In this document: positions 18,261 through 28,345 of the stretch, in pieces
How positions within the stretch are numbered: position 1 is the stretch's first letter
How the letters are laid out: every line of letters starts with the position of its first letter
NCBI GenBank assembly: GCA_015055625.1
Contig: SVHU01000002.1
Coordinates: 62,001 to 126,000, forward strand
Reading direction: 5' to 3'
Length of the DNA stretch: 64,000 bases
From: Clostridiales bacterium
GTDB taxonomy: Bacteria > Bacillota > Clostridia > Christensenellales > Pumilibacteraceae
Notes under the pieces: model-generated
Database searches by the model: none
Told to the model about the DNA's origin: nothing
The model's input: only the letters and a program-made list of their open reading frames with translations
Made by a program: the position numbers and the translations under genes

Positions 18261-18910
18261 CGAATTATGTACCCACAACCTCTAATCGTCTCTATCAAAG
18301 TAATGCCGAATGCGTCGTCGATCTTGGTACGCAAATACCTTACGTACACGTCGACTACGTTTGTATTTCCAACGTAATCATACCCCCACACCACGTCTAA
18401 AGCTTGTTCTCTAGTTACGACTTTATTACGGTTAGTAAGCAAAAATACGAGTAAATCAAACTCCTTTTTAGTAAGCTCGATAAGAGTATCATTATAACGC
18501 ACCTGATGGCTCTTTACATCCACTGTAAGGGCACCAAGCTCAAACTGAGCGTTATTCTTTTTGATATTAACTCTAATTCGCGCAAGTAACTCCTCTATCG
18601 CAAAAGGCTTTGTCATATAATCGTTCGCACCTATATCCAAACCATTCACTTTGTCCACAATTTGATCCCTTGCGGTAAGAATAATAACTGGAGTATCCTT
18701 GCTTTGTCTAAGCCTACGCAACACTTCTATTCCATTTAAAGATGGCAACATTACGTCCAAAACTATTAAATCATAGTCATTTTCGAGCATATTATCAAGC
18801 GCTTCTCTACCATCGGCAATTATTGTAGTTTTATATCCCTCATGCTGAAGCTCTAACGATACGAAACGAGCAATTTTATACTCGTCCTCAACTATAAGAA
18901 TATGATTCAT
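18257..18910 (-). CDS. OmpR-family response regulator
   Basis: A 217-residue regulator. The receiver has acidic residues at VEDE, the phospho-acceptor Asp52 in DLIVLDVMLP and Lys101 in YMTKPF. The C-terminal winged helix (about 125-217) ends with RTKIDDAFGITLIETIRGCGYII, typical of OmpR/PhoB proteins. It is translationally coupled to the kinase. The target genes are unknown; the adjacent membrane protein gene is a candidate. Confidence 0.95.
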   Translation of the reverse strand: MNHILIVEDEYKIARFVSLELQHEGYKTTIIADGREALDNMLENDYDLIVLDVMLPSLNGIEVLRRLRQSKDTPVIILTARDQIVDKVNGLDIGANDYMTKPFAIEELLARIRVNIKKNNAQFELGALTVDVKSHQVRYNDTLIELTKKEFDLLVFLLTNRNKVVTREQALDVVWGYDYVGNTNVVDVYVRYLRTKIDDAFGITLIETIRGCGYIIR

Positions 18911-18982
18911 AGGCTCCTCCTTTTGTATGTTCTGGCATAAAAATATGCAATACGTATGCGTTTTTTTGATACTTTTTAATAA

Positions 18983-19765
18983 TTAATAGATAAAAAGCGA
19001 GCATCCTACAAGAGCAAGATATATACCCGTTATTTGAAGATACACAACAACATCCACTAACGCCGTTCCTGCCAATATAAGCAAAACCGAAGCAATAACG
19101 GAAAGTCCGCTAAATACGATTTTTACAATGTTGGTTCTACTCTTATCTTTCTTAAACGCGGATGAAAGCAATGCGATAAACGCAATAAGGGCGCTAATAC
19201 ATCCTGCAACTAAGAAGGCATACTTTTCAATTGCTCCTCTAAAAACAATTATTAACACAGCTACTATTACAGATAACAAACCAACTCCCAAAGGCTTGAT
19301 TTTTCGCTTAAACGGAGCTTTGAGCATAACGCCGTCTATAAATGATTTTACACCCAACGCAAAGCCCGTAACACACATAAGTACGGTAATAATTGCAAGC
19401 GGATGAATGCTTTGCTCTGCAATAAAATAGTTCCAAATAAGCACTCCACCAACTAGAACAAAGGGGAAAGCGAGTACAGATAAAAGGAAGGAAACTTTGC
19501 TTTTGCGAGGCTTCTTCTCTTCATCTTTATCAAGTTCCTCTTCAACGTCTTTTTTTACGTTCTCTCCTTTTTTGCGCTTATTAAGCTCTTCTTTATTCTT
19601 TTTTTCAAACTCTTTAGACAACTCGTTTACCGCATTGTTGATAGATTTTGTATCAGCGTCCTTTGCTGTTGACGCAAGCGCGGATTCCGCATTTTGCTTG
19701 GGATTAACTTCAACATCATCTTCAGCAACAAAAAGTTCGTCTAAAAGCTTTTCTTTTCCGTCCAT
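18983..19765 (-). CDS. Hypothetical membrane protein with charged N-terminal region
   Basis: A 260-residue protein of unknown function. Residues 1-90 are highly charged (many Glu, Lys, Asp; likely coiled coil, e.g. NELSKEFEKKNKEELNKRKKG). The remainder has about seven hydrophobic segments with short loops, consistent with an integral membrane domain. It sits one base after the AraC-like gene and 72 bases before the response regulator, so it is probably part of the same transcript. I do not recognise a named family. Confidence 0.75.
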   Translation of the reverse strand: MDGKEKLLDELFVAEDDVEVNPKQNAESALASTAKDADTKSINNAVNELSKEFEKKNKEELNKRKKGENVKKDVEEELDKDEEKKPRKSKVSFLLSVLAFPFVLVGGVLIWNYFIAEQSIHPLAIITVLMCVTGFALGVKSFIDGVMLKAPFKRKIKPLGVGLLSVIVAVLIIVFRGAIEKYAFLVAGCISALIAFIALLSSAFKKDKSRTNIVKIVFSGLSVIASVLLILAGTALVDVVVYLQITGIYLALVGCSLFIY

Positions 19766-19766
19766 A

Positions 19767-20564
19767 TTATTCTACCTCCTTAAATTCAGGCGTATTCTTT
19801 TTAGTTACGGCACCGTCTGCAATAGGCGATACTCCGTAATAATCTTTATAAACCGATACGAAACCTTTTACGGAATAGCCGATTTTCTTGGCTATATCGC
19901 TTAAAGTCTCGCCACTTCTTGCAAGCTCACGCGCCTTGGCGAATTTTTCTTTTCTAAAAACCTCAGAAGGCACTTCTAGATTGCATCTTGCAAAGAGTCG
20001 AACCATATTACTTTCACTCATTCCCGTTTTTTTCCTGAACGAAGCAAAGCTTCCTGCAAGTATCTCGGGCTTTTTCATTAGTTCGAGCGCTGATACAACT
20101 ACTGTTGGCAACGCTTGCTGACCGTACTTATCTTTTCGTACGGTTTCGGCGATACAGCTGACTACGACCTGTTTTATCATAAAGGTTCTGCTATATCCAT
20201 CGCCTGCATTTTCCGCATCGGTAAGGATTTCAAAAAACTCATCTCCTCCACCGTTGAGCGAAATTATTAGGCTTTCTGCGTTTAACCATTTATCATTAAG
20301 AGCAGGAGAAAACAAATCGAGCGTCTTTTTGATAAACGAGTCGGAAACTGCAACACACTTATATGCATTAAAACCCTCGGGAAGAGAACATTTCTCTTTT
20401 GGTCGCAAAATAAGCAAATCACCGTCGGTTACGAAAACACCAGTCGAAAGCGTTACGAACGCAGTTCCTTTTATAAATACAAATTGCCAGTCGGCGCATT
20501 GATTTGTTAAGCTTCTAAGTGCCAACGTTTCTCCGTAAAATTTGCGCTTTCCCGTTTTTTTCAT
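19767..20564 (-). CDS. AraC-like helix-turn-helix regulator
   Basis: About 265 residues from ATG 20564, chosen because AAAGGAG lies 7 bases upstream; the frame is open 48 bases further without a site. The N-terminal part (ADWQFVFIKGTAFVTLSTGVFVTDGDLLILRPKE) resembles a cupin sensor. The C-terminal part has two helix-turn-helix-like segments (GMSESNMVRLFARC and TLSDIAKKIGYSVKGFVSVYKDYYGVSP), the second matching the AraC signature. It lies between alaS and the membrane protein gene. The ligand is unknown. Confidence 0.75.
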   Translation of the reverse strand: MKKTGKRKFYGETLALRSLTNQCADWQFVFIKGTAFVTLSTGVFVTDGDLLILRPKEKCSLPEGFNAYKCVAVSDSFIKKTLDLFSPALNDKWLNAESLIISLNGGGDEFFEILTDAENAGDGYSRTFMIKQVVVSCIAETVRKDKYGQQALPTVVVSALELMKKPEILAGSFASFRKKTGMSESNMVRLFARCNLEVPSEVFRKEKFAKARELARSGETLSDIAKKIGYSVKGFVSVYKDYYGVSPIADGAVTKKNTPEFKEVE

Positions 20565-20617
20565 TATATTGCTCCTTTGTTTTTTACCAATTTTCTCGAT
20601 ACGTATGCGCAAAACGG

Positions 20618-22414
20618 TTAATTTTCCAATACCGCCTTAATTCTTCTAACGCCTGCTGACGAGGATTGTTCTTTTACAATCTTAAACTTTCCAAGCTCGC
20701 CCGTACGTTTTGCATGAGGTCCTCCACAAATTTCTTTAGAGAACTTGCCCATTGTATAAACTTTTACTTTCTCGCCATACTTTTGAGTAAAAAGACCGAC
20801 AGCACCTTGCGCTTTTGCATCTTCTACCGACATCTCTTCACAAACGATTTCTACGTCTGCTTCGATTGCCTCGTTTACTAATTTTTCAACTTCCGCAATT
20901 TCTTCCTTGGTCATAGGACGGGGGAAAGTAAAGTCGAAACGCAAACGCTCTTCGGTAATATTAGAACCCTTCTGGTTAGCGTTCTCGTCGTTAAGAACAG
21001 TTTTGAGCGCTCTATGCATAAGGTGAGTTGCTGTATGAAGTCTTGCGGTAGCTTCGGTATTATCTGCAAGTCCACCCTTAAACTTCTGTTCTGCGCCAGC
21101 ATGACTCTTTGCCTGATGCTCAGCAAACGCTTTATTAAAGTCTTCCACGTTTACTTTTAAGCCCTTTTCCTGAGCAAGCTCGATAGTCATTTCGATAGGG
21201 AATCCGTAAGTATCATAAAGACGGAATGCTGCTTTACCAGAAAGCGTATCACCAACAAGGTAATGCGCTACCTTTTCAAATTCCTTTTCTCCCGAAGCGA
21301 TAGTCTTCTCGAATCTCAATTCTTCGGTATTAATCTCGTTGATAATTCTCTCGTTGTTTACGTTAAGCTCTGGATACACTTCCTTATACTCGTCAACGAT
21401 AACCTGAGCGATAGAAGAAAGCTTACCCACCTCAATACCAAGCTTTTTAGCGAAACGGATAGCACGTCTTAAAAGTCTTCTTAAGATATATCCCTGATCC
21501 ACGTTAGAAGGAGAAACACCCTTTTCGTCGCCAATCATAAATACGGACGTACGAATGTGGTCAGCGATAATACGCATAGCCTTAGTAACCTCTTCGCTTT
21601 CACCGTACTTAGAGCCCGAAATTGCTTCGATCTGTCCGATAATGGGTTTGAAGACATCGGTTTCGTATACGGATTTTTTGCCTTGCAAGGTTGCAAGAGT
21701 TCGCTCTAATCCCATACCCGTATCAACGTTTTTCTGTTTTAAGGGTTCATACTTACCATCTGCGGTCTTATTAAACTGCATAAACACGTCATTCCAGATT
21801 TCGAGATATTTTCCGCAATGACACGCAGGAGAACACTCGGGACAGCACGCAGGCTTACCCGTATCGATAAACATTTCAGTATCACTTCCGCATGGTCCTG
21901 TAACACCTGCAGGTCCCCACCAGTTATGCTCTTTGGGAAGATAGAAAATTCTTTCTCTCTTAATTCCTGCGTTTGCCCACAAATCGGCGCTTTCTTCGTC
22001 ACGAGGACAATCGCTATCGCCCTCAAAAACAGTTACTGCCAATCTTTCGGGATCAATGCCAAGATATTTTTCGCTAGTCAAAAACTCATAAGACCAAGGA
22101 ATCATTTCTTTCTTGAAATAATCGCCAAGCGACCAGTTTCCGAGCATCTCGAAGAAGGTACAGTGGCTTGCGTCGCCAACGTCGTCGATATCTCCAGTTC
22201 TTACGCACTTTTGAACGTCGGTAAGTCTTGTTCCGCCAGGGTGCTTTTCACCCAAAAGATAGGGAACAAGGGGATGCATACCAGCGGTAGTGAAAAGTAC
22301 CGTAGGATCGTTGTCGGGAATAAGGGAAGCCGAGGAAATTACCGTATGGCCCTTGTCCTTAAAAAAGCCCAACCACATATTTCTTAATTCTTTTGCTGTA
22401 ATATCAGTTTTCAT
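20618..22414 (-). CDS. alaS: Alanyl-tRNA synthetase, short form lacking the C-terminal domain
   Basis: A 598-residue class II synthetase that charges tRNA(Ala). The catalytic core begins KELRNMWLGFFKDKGHTVISSASLIP and has a cysteine-rich insertion (ACCPECSPACHCGKYLEIWN). The editing domain keeps its zinc ligands, HTATH (460-464) and Cys563/His567 in CGGPH. The protein ends at VRRIKAVLEN, the end of the editing domain. The DHHA1/C-Ala domain, about 250-280 residues in most bacteria, is missing, and the next gene follows too closely to encode it in frame. It is 16 bases downstream of the HAD phosphatase gene. Confidence 0.95.
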   Translation of the reverse strand: MKTDITAKELRNMWLGFFKDKGHTVISSASLIPDNDPTVLFTTAGMHPLVPYLLGEKHPGGTRLTDVQKCVRTGDIDDVGDASHCTFFEMLGNWSLGDYFKKEMIPWSYEFLTSEKYLGIDPERLAVTVFEGDSDCPRDEESADLWANAGIKRERIFYLPKEHNWWGPAGVTGPCGSDTEMFIDTGKPACCPECSPACHCGKYLEIWNDVFMQFNKTADGKYEPLKQKNVDTGMGLERTLATLQGKKSVYETDVFKPIIGQIEAISGSKYGESEEVTKAMRIIADHIRTSVFMIGDEKGVSPSNVDQGYILRRLLRRAIRFAKKLGIEVGKLSSIAQVIVDEYKEVYPELNVNNERIINEINTEELRFEKTIASGEKEFEKVAHYLVGDTLSGKAAFRLYDTYGFPIEMTIELAQEKGLKVNVEDFNKAFAEHQAKSHAGAEQKFKGGLADNTEATARLHTATHLMHRALKTVLNDENANQKGSNITEERLRFDFTFPRPMTKEEIAEVEKLVNEAIEADVEIVCEEMSVEDAKAQGAVGLFTQKYGEKVKVYTMGKFSKEICGGPHAKRTGELGKFKIVKEQSSSAGVRRIKAVLEN

Positions 22415-22430
22415 AATTATATATTGCTCC

Positions 22431-23069
22431 TTAAAGTTCTTTAAGTAAAATTCTTTTCAAGTCTTGTACGGAATCTACCGTATAATCCGCATACGTTTCG
22501 CTGTTTTTAGTAAAACCGAAGCCGTACGTTACCGCAACGGAAGTTACTTCCGCTTTTTTTGCCGACGTGATATCATAGGTTGAATCGCCCACCATTACCA
22601 CGTTCTTTCCGCTTATCGCGCGCTTTATAAGTTCGCTTTTATCCGAATCCTTTTTGCCTTCGCCGTCAGGGCCAACTACCTTATCCACGTACTGCATAAG
22701 CCCCGATTCTTGCACAACCATTCTAAGCTGAGCTGTCGGTTTTGCCGATACTATCGAAACTTTTACGCCCGATAGGTACAAGGTTTTTATCAAATCCTCT
22801 ACCCCACCAAACAGCTTGAATTTTTTGTAACCGCCCTTGTTTGAATAGCCATACACGTAATTGCTTATAGCTTGCGTAGCGGTACTCTCGTCCATGCCAA
22901 GCACGCAGGTAAACGCCCAGACAAGCGAGGGTCCAATAAACGTTCGTAACGTTTTTTCGTCGGGAACAGGATATCCTACGCTATCGATTGCGTACCTGAG
23001 GTTTTCTAATATGCCCTCGGACGAATCGACCAAAGTTCCGTCCCAATCGAACAAAGCGTTATCTATCAT
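22431..23069 (-). CDS. HAD-family phosphatase, phosphoglycolate phosphatase-like
   Basis: A 212-residue HAD hydrolase. Motif I is DWDGTLVDSS with the nucleophilic Asp, motif II lies in KVSIVSAKP, and motif IV is MVGDSTYDITSAKKA. The helical cap between motifs I and II is of the Gph/PpaX type. Such enzymes dephosphorylate small metabolites such as 2-phosphoglycolate; the true substrate cannot be read from sequence. Its ATG overlaps the glnS stop (23066-23069). Confidence 0.85.
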   Translation of the reverse strand: MIDNALFDWDGTLVDSSEGILENLRYAIDSVGYPVPDEKTLRTFIGPSLVWAFTCVLGMDESTATQAISNYVYGYSNKGGYKKFKLFGGVEDLIKTLYLSGVKVSIVSAKPTAQLRMVVQESGLMQYVDKVVGPDGEGKKDSDKSELIKRAISGKNVVMVGDSTYDITSAKKAEVTSVAVTYGFGFTKNSETYADYTVDSVQDLKRILLKEL

Positions 23070-24685
23070 TTTTTATATCCGTCCTTCAAACTTACTACCT
23101 GATTGAAGACATAACCCTGTTCTTTGTTATCTCTGCAGAAATATCCCTGACGCATAAACTGATAGGACTGCAAGGGCAAAGAAGATGCGAGATACTTTTC
23201 TATCTTTGCGTGTTTAACCTCTACCGAATTGTGGTTCATACGCTCGGAAAAGTCCTCGTGAACGCCGTCGTAGGGTAAAAGCAAATAGTCGTAAAGTCTA
23301 ACGGTTGCATCGATTGCATCGTCAGCATTTACCCAGTGGATAACGCCCTTAGCCTTAACTCCGCTCTTATCCTCTCCAGAATGTGAGCCCTCTACAAGTT
23401 CTGCATATACTCTTACAACCTTTCCGTCTTCCTCGTCATAGCCTACACATTTAACGATATATGCTCCCTTAAGTCTTACATAACCGTCGGGAATAAGACG
23501 CTTATACTTGGGAGGAGGAACAACCTCGAAGTCTGCTCTTTCGATATATAATTTTTTACCAAAGGTTACCTTTCTTGCACCTGCGGTTTCATCGTTGGGA
23601 TTAATATCGAAATCAACCTCTTCGCTATATCCGTCTTCGCGGTTTGTGATAATCATTTCGATAGGATCAAGTACAGCCATAGCACGCTCTGCTTTTGCGT
23701 TAAGCTCATCGCGGATACAGCTTTCTAACTGTCCAACCTCTACCTCGCTGTTAGCTTTAGCAACGCCTATTCTCTCGCAAAACTCTCTAAGGGACGTGGG
23801 AGTATATCCTCTACGTCTAAGTCCTGCGATTGTAGGCATACGAGGATCGTCCCAACCGTCTACAAAGCCCTCGTCAACAAGCTTTTTGAGATAACGCTTG
23901 GACATAATGGTTCGTTCAATGTTAAGACGCGCAAACTCGTACTGGTGAGGCTTATGCTCGAACTCACACTCGTTTATAACCCAATCGTACAAAGGACGGT
24001 GATCCTCAAACTCGAGAGTACAAATAGAGTGCGTGATATTTTCAGCAGCGTCCTCGATAGGATGCGCAAAGTCATACATAGGATAGATGCACCACTTGTC
24101 GCCAGTGTTGTGATGGTAAGCTTTGAGCACACGGTAAATGATGGGATCTCTCATATTAATGTTTGGAGAAGCCATATCAATCTTTGCTCTTAAAACAAGC
24201 GCGCCGTCTGCAATCTTGCCGTTTTTCATATCCTCGAAAAGCGCTAAACTCTCTTCGATAGGACGGTTTCTATGCTTGCTTTCCACACCCGGCTCGGTTA
24301 ACGTTCCACGCATTTGTTTCATTTGTTCGGGAGTGATGTCATCCACGTATGCTTTGCCTTTTTTTATGAGCTTAACCGCACATTCGTACATAAGCTGAAA
24401 ATAGTCGGACGCATAGTAAATTTCGCCTTGCCATCCAAGCCACTTAACGTCTTCGATGATGGACTTAACGAAATTTTCGTTTTCCTTGATAGGATTGGTA
24501 TCGTCAAAACGGAGATTACAAATTCCGTTATACTTTACCGCAGTGCCGTAATAGTTAAGGCAAATAGACTTTGCGTGTCCAATGTGCAAGTAGCCGTTAG
24601 GCTCTGGAGGAAAACGCGTAATAATCTTGTCTACCCTTCCTTCGGCAAGGTCCTTTTCGATTATTTCTTCAATAAAATTACCCAT
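23066..24685 (-). CDS. glnS: Glutaminyl-tRNA synthetase
   Basis: A 539-residue class I synthetase. RFPPEPNGYLHIGHAKS carries the HIGH signature, and TIMSKRYLKKLV is the KMSKS equivalent. The GlnRS-specific DDTNP and the C-terminal beta-barrel anticodon-binding region (residues about 340-539) are present, distinguishing it from GltX. Possession of GlnRS means Gln-tRNA can be made directly rather than only by transamidation. It is in the metK-recD2-glnS-HAD-alaS run, 10 bases after recD2. Confidence 0.95.
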   Translation of the reverse strand: MGNFIEEIIEKDLAEGRVDKIITRFPPEPNGYLHIGHAKSICLNYYGTAVKYNGICNLRFDDTNPIKENENFVKSIIEDVKWLGWQGEIYYASDYFQLMYECAVKLIKKGKAYVDDITPEQMKQMRGTLTEPGVESKHRNRPIEESLALFEDMKNGKIADGALVLRAKIDMASPNINMRDPIIYRVLKAYHHNTGDKWCIYPMYDFAHPIEDAAENITHSICTLEFEDHRPLYDWVINECEFEHKPHQYEFARLNIERTIMSKRYLKKLVDEGFVDGWDDPRMPTIAGLRRRGYTPTSLREFCERIGVAKANSEVEVGQLESCIRDELNAKAERAMAVLDPIEMIITNREDGYSEEVDFDINPNDETAGARKVTFGKKLYIERADFEVVPPPKYKRLIPDGYVRLKGAYIVKCVGYDEEDGKVVRVYAELVEGSHSGEDKSGVKAKGVIHWVNADDAIDATVRLYDYLLLPYDGVHEDFSERMNHNSVEVKHAKIEKYLASSLPLQSYQFMRQGYFCRDNKEQGYVFNQVVSLKDGYKK

Positions 24686-24695
24686 AAAAAACTCC

Positions 24696-26975
24696 TTAAG
24701 TTTCTAAAGTTTCGTTATTGTTTTGTATATTAAGTCCGAACGCATTGTCGAACTTTTCCTCGTACGTAGTCGGTTTTTTGTCGCCATAGAGAATTTTACG
24801 CTTATCTATCGCCTCGTCTATAAACTTAACCAGCGCCGAATAGCGCTTTGCTACGTAGTCGTTGTTGACCATTTTTTTTATATTGTATTCTTCGCCTATT
24901 AAAACCACTGTTTTTTTAGCTCTCGTGATTGCCGTGTACAGTAAGTTTCTTGTCATTATCATGGGGCTTCCCGATACAATTGGCATTATTACCGCATCAA
25001 ACTCGCTACCCTGACTTTTGTGTACGGTTATTGCGTACGCAAGCGTAAGCTCGCTTATATCCTCTCCGCCGTACGTTGCTCTTCGTCCGTCTTCAAACGT
25101 TACTACAAGCGTGCGCGCGGTTTTATCCACTTCGGTAACCGTACCGATATCGCCGTTGAATACGCCTTTACCCTCCACAACCTTGTAGCCTTGAACTATT
25201 TTCCATTCCAGCTCGTAGTTGTTTTGAGTGTGCATAACCTTATCGCCTACCGCAAACTCGTAATCTTCCGTTTCAATCTTGTCGATTCGTCTTGGATTCA
25301 GTTTGTTTTGCAGTTGTCTGTTAAGGTTTATAACGCCTGCGCTTCCCAGTTTTAGAGGGCATAGTACTTGAACTTTGTCTGGCGTAACGCCCAGATACTT
25401 GGGAATACGCTCGGATGCAACCGCCGTTGTTAAAGACGCAATCTCGTCGGGTAGATTTGCTCTCATAAAGAAGAAGTCTTTATCCTTCACGCCAAGAGAT
25501 GGCATTTCGCCTCTGTTTATAGCGTGAGCGTTTGTAACTATCAAACTTTGCATGGATTGGCGGTAGATGTGAGTTAAGCTTACCGCGGGAACTACTCCGC
25601 TTGCTATCAAGTCCGCCAAAACGTTACCAGCGCCTACCGACGGAAGCTGATCCTTATCGCCAACCATAACAAGCCTTGTTCCCTTTGGGATTCTTGTAAG
25701 AAGCGTTCTGAACAAGAATATATCTACCATAGAAAACTCATCCACAATTATTACGTCGGCATCAAGCGGTTCTTTACAATTGTTCTCACTATCAGGTGTA
25801 ATTCCCAGTACTCTGTGAATAGTACCTGCGTCAAAACCCGTTGCTTCGCTCATTCGCTTGGAAGCTCTACCTGTTGGCGCCATACAAACCACTTTTTTAC
25901 CCATCGTCATATAAAGGTGGATAATACATTTTATTATCGTGGTTTTTCCTGTTCCGGGACCACCCGTTATAATAACCGCTCCGCTGTTTATCGCAAGATT
26001 AATTGCTTGCTTTTGCGACTCGTGGAAGGTTATGCCCTGAATTTTTTCAAAGGTGGCTAGCTCCGAGCTTACGTCATAGTCGATAAAGTTTCCGTCGTCT
26101 ACAATAGAACTTATCAGATATCCTGCCTCGTGTTCTACCTTATACACCGAATACAGCATTACCGATACGCCGTTTTCTGTATCTATAAGTCTGACCTTGC
26201 GCAAAACCGACAAATCGTCTATCGCTTTTTCCACAAGCTCGCTATCAACGGTAAGAAGCTTGGACGCAAACGCAATGAGTTCTTCTTTGGGAAGATACGT
26301 ATTGCCGTTTCCTCTAACGCTTTCTTTTAGCGCGTAGATAACGCCTGCTCTCACCCTAAACTCGCTATCGTGGCTTATACCCATATTTTGGGCGATTTTG
26401 TCCGCGGTAAGAAAGCCTATTCCGTCTACGTCTTCCACCAAAATATATGGATTGGAAGACACTGAGTCCACGGTTTCCTTATCGTAAACTTTATAAATTT
26501 TGAGCGCCATATTGAGTGTTATGCCATACTTTTGCAAAAACATTATTGCGTCTTGCATAACCTTAATGCTCATATACGCTTCGGCAATTTCCTGAGCTTT
26601 ATTCTTACTTATTCCCGATACTTTTGCAAGCAGGTGAGGAGTAAACTCTATTACTTCGAAAGTTTTTTCTCCAAAGTAAGACGCAATTCTGAGCGCAAGC
26701 CTTGGTCCTATGCCTCTGATTATTCCGCTACCTAAGTACCTGACGATACTGTCGATACTGTCGGGCGTACATATAGTAACGTTTGTTACGTCGAACTGTC
26801 TGCCATACTTGGGATGAACGATAAATTTTCCGTCCAGCGACATGGTCTGACCTTCTACAACCGCAGGGAAAGTTCCCTTGCAAACAATAGGATCGCCCTC
26901 TACGTCCATTACGACGATAGAGAAGCCGTTTTCCTCGTTACGGTAGATAATGTCAACAACGTCGCCTTTTATCAT
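24696..26975 (-). CDS. recD2: RecD2-type SF1B DNA helicase
   Basis: A 759-residue RecD-like 5'-3' helicase. The N-terminal extension (about 1-290) has an OB-like domain and helix-hairpin-helix segments (GIGPRLALRIASYFGE, VSGISKNKAQEIAEAY), the hallmark of RecD2 as opposed to RecBCD RecD. Helicase motifs follow: Walker A ITGGPGTGKTT, DEFSMVD, GDKDQLPSVGAG and AITVHKSQGSEF. RecD2 works in DNA damage tolerance outside RecBCD. Its start shares an A with the metK stop (TAATG). Confidence 0.93.
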   Translation of the reverse strand: MIKGDVVDIIYRNEENGFSIVVMDVEGDPIVCKGTFPAVVEGQTMSLDGKFIVHPKYGRQFDVTNVTICTPDSIDSIVRYLGSGIIRGIGPRLALRIASYFGEKTFEVIEFTPHLLAKVSGISKNKAQEIAEAYMSIKVMQDAIMFLQKYGITLNMALKIYKVYDKETVDSVSSNPYILVEDVDGIGFLTADKIAQNMGISHDSEFRVRAGVIYALKESVRGNGNTYLPKEELIAFASKLLTVDSELVEKAIDDLSVLRKVRLIDTENGVSVMLYSVYKVEHEAGYLISSIVDDGNFIDYDVSSELATFEKIQGITFHESQKQAINLAINSGAVIITGGPGTGKTTIIKCIIHLYMTMGKKVVCMAPTGRASKRMSEATGFDAGTIHRVLGITPDSENNCKEPLDADVIIVDEFSMVDIFLFRTLLTRIPKGTRLVMVGDKDQLPSVGAGNVLADLIASGVVPAVSLTHIYRQSMQSLIVTNAHAINRGEMPSLGVKDKDFFFMRANLPDEIASLTTAVASERIPKYLGVTPDKVQVLCPLKLGSAGVINLNRQLQNKLNPRRIDKIETEDYEFAVGDKVMHTQNNYELEWKIVQGYKVVEGKGVFNGDIGTVTEVDKTARTLVVTFEDGRRATYGGEDISELTLAYAITVHKSQGSEFDAVIMPIVSGSPMIMTRNLLYTAITRAKKTVVLIGEEYNIKKMVNNDYVAKRYSALVKFIDEAIDKRKILYGDKKPTTYEEKFDNAFGLNIQNNNETLET

Positions 26976-28159
26976 TAAAGTCCCAATTCCTTTTTGATTT
27001 CTTCTACTTTGTCAAGCTGTTCCCAAGGAAGATAATTCTTTCCGAAATGTCCGTAGTTGGTCGTGCTTGCATAAATGGGATTTTTAAGTCCCAAATTATT
27101 GATTATGCTATACGGTCTGAAATCAAACACCTTGTTTACCACGCTTACAATCTGCTCCTCGCTGAACTTGCTCGTTCCAAACGTATCAACGCATACCGAT
27201 ACAGGCATAGCTTTTCCTATTGCATAAGCAACCTGAAGCTGAACTCTGTCCGCAACGCCTGCGCCAACGAGGTTCTTGCACACGTAACGCGCATAGTAGC
27301 ACGCAGAACGGTCTACCTTTGTGGGATCCTTTCCGCTGAACGCTCCACCGCCGTGAGGGCACATTCCGCCGTAAGTGTCAACAATTATCTTTCTGCCCGT
27401 AAGTCCGCTATCGCCCTGAGGTCCGCCGATTACAAAGTTGCCCGTGGGGTTGATAAAATACTTGGTATCCTCTTTAAGCATATTTTGAGGTACTACCGCT
27501 TTTATTACGTGCTCGATAATATCCTTTTCGAGCTTATCGTGAGCAACAGCAGGAGCGTGCTGAGAAGATACGACTACCGTGTCTACATACTCAGGTACGC
27601 CGTTTTTGTAAGCAACGGTAACCTGAGCCTTTCCGTCTGGACGGAGATATGCAAGCGTTCCGTTCTTTCTGACCTCGGTAAGACGAGCTGTAAGCTTGTG
27701 GGCAAGAGAGATGGGAAGAGGCATTAGCTCCTCTGTTTCCTTGCACGCATAACCGAACATCATTCCCTGGTCGCCTGCGCCTACCGACGATGCGATATCG
27801 TCCTCGCTCATACGTTTCTCTAAAGCATTGTTTACGCCCATTGCAATATCGGGGGATTGTTCGTCAATACTGGTAATTACAGAACAGGTCTTGCTGTCAA
27901 AACCCATATTAGCGTCGGTGTAACCGATTTCTTCCACAACCGAGCGCACGATTTTAGGAATATCGATATAGCTTTCTGTGGTAAATTCGCCCATTACGAA
28001 AACAAGGCCCGTAGTACAACAAACTTCGCACGCGATATGCGAGTTTGGATCGTGACGGAGAGCCTCGTCGAGAACCGAGTCGGCTATTTTGTCGCAAATT
28101 TTATCGGGATGTCCTTCCGTAACGCTTTCACTTGAAAAAAGTCTGATTTCGTCTTTCAT
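26975..28159 (-). CDS. metK: S-adenosylmethionine synthetase
   Basis: A 394-residue enzyme making SAM from methionine and ATP. It has the [16 protein letters not shown] start, the [12 protein letters not shown] hexapeptide region and [17 protein letters not shown], all canonical. It leads an operon with recD2. The leader from the promoter at 28235-28264 is about 75 bases and contains no SAM-I riboswitch that I can see. Length is normal. Confidence 0.97.
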   Translation of the reverse strand: MKDEIRLFSSESVTEGHPDKICDKIADSVLDEALRHDPNSHIACEVCCTTGLVFVMGEFTTESYIDIPKIVRSVVEEIGYTDANMGFDSKTCSVITSIDEQSPDIAMGVNNALEKRMSEDDIASSVGAGDQGMMFGYACKETEELMPLPISLAHKLTARLTEVRKNGTLAYLRPDGKAQVTVAYKNGVPEYVDTVVVSSQHAPAVAHDKLEKDIIEHVIKAVVPQNMLKEDTKYFINPTGNFVIGGPQGDSGLTGRKIIVDTYGGMCPHGGGAFSGKDPTKVDRSACYYARYVCKNLVGAGVADRVQLQVAYAIGKAMPVSVCVDTFGTSKFSEEQIVSVVNKVFDFRPYSIINNLGLKNPIYASTTNYGHFGKNYLPWEQLDKVEEIKKELGL

Positions 28160-28234
28160 AAGTTCCTCTTCTTTCCCGTCTTTTTGCTCGCTTCTTACGC
28201 GTGCGCATACGGGTGCATTATAGTATACTTTATT

Positions 28235-28264
28235 ATTTTACACTATTTACTAGCTACAAGTCAA
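28235..28264 (-). promoter_or_regulatory. Promoter of the metK operon
   Basis: TTGACT (28264-28259), an 18-base spacer and TAAAAT (28240-28235) on the minus strand. Confidence 0.7.
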
Positions 28265-28284
28265 GAATTTTGCTTATGCAAAAC

Positions 28285-28326
28285 CATAAAAAAACGCACT
28301 GCCGTACTTTTTTTACGACAATGCGC
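28285..28326 (-). terminator. Intrinsic terminator of the FAD oxidoreductase gene
   Basis: CGCATTGTCGTA (28325-28314) pairs, with two G-U pairs, with TACGGCAGTGCG (28306-28295) on the minus strand and is followed by seven T. Confidence 0.9.
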
Positions 28327-28345
28327 ACTTATTAATTTTGCTCCA

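Noticed and set aside
18945-18962. Recurring ATACGTATGC palindrome in several gaps (near 18.95, 20.60, 36.54 and 41.84 kb)
   Set aside because: The motif is short, its distance to starts varies, and TACGTA-containing sequence also occurs inside genes such as ileS and the glycyl-radical enzyme, so chance is not excluded.
28160-28284. SAM riboswitch before metK
   Set aside because: The leader is short and lacks SAM-I core motifs; only a promoter is supported.
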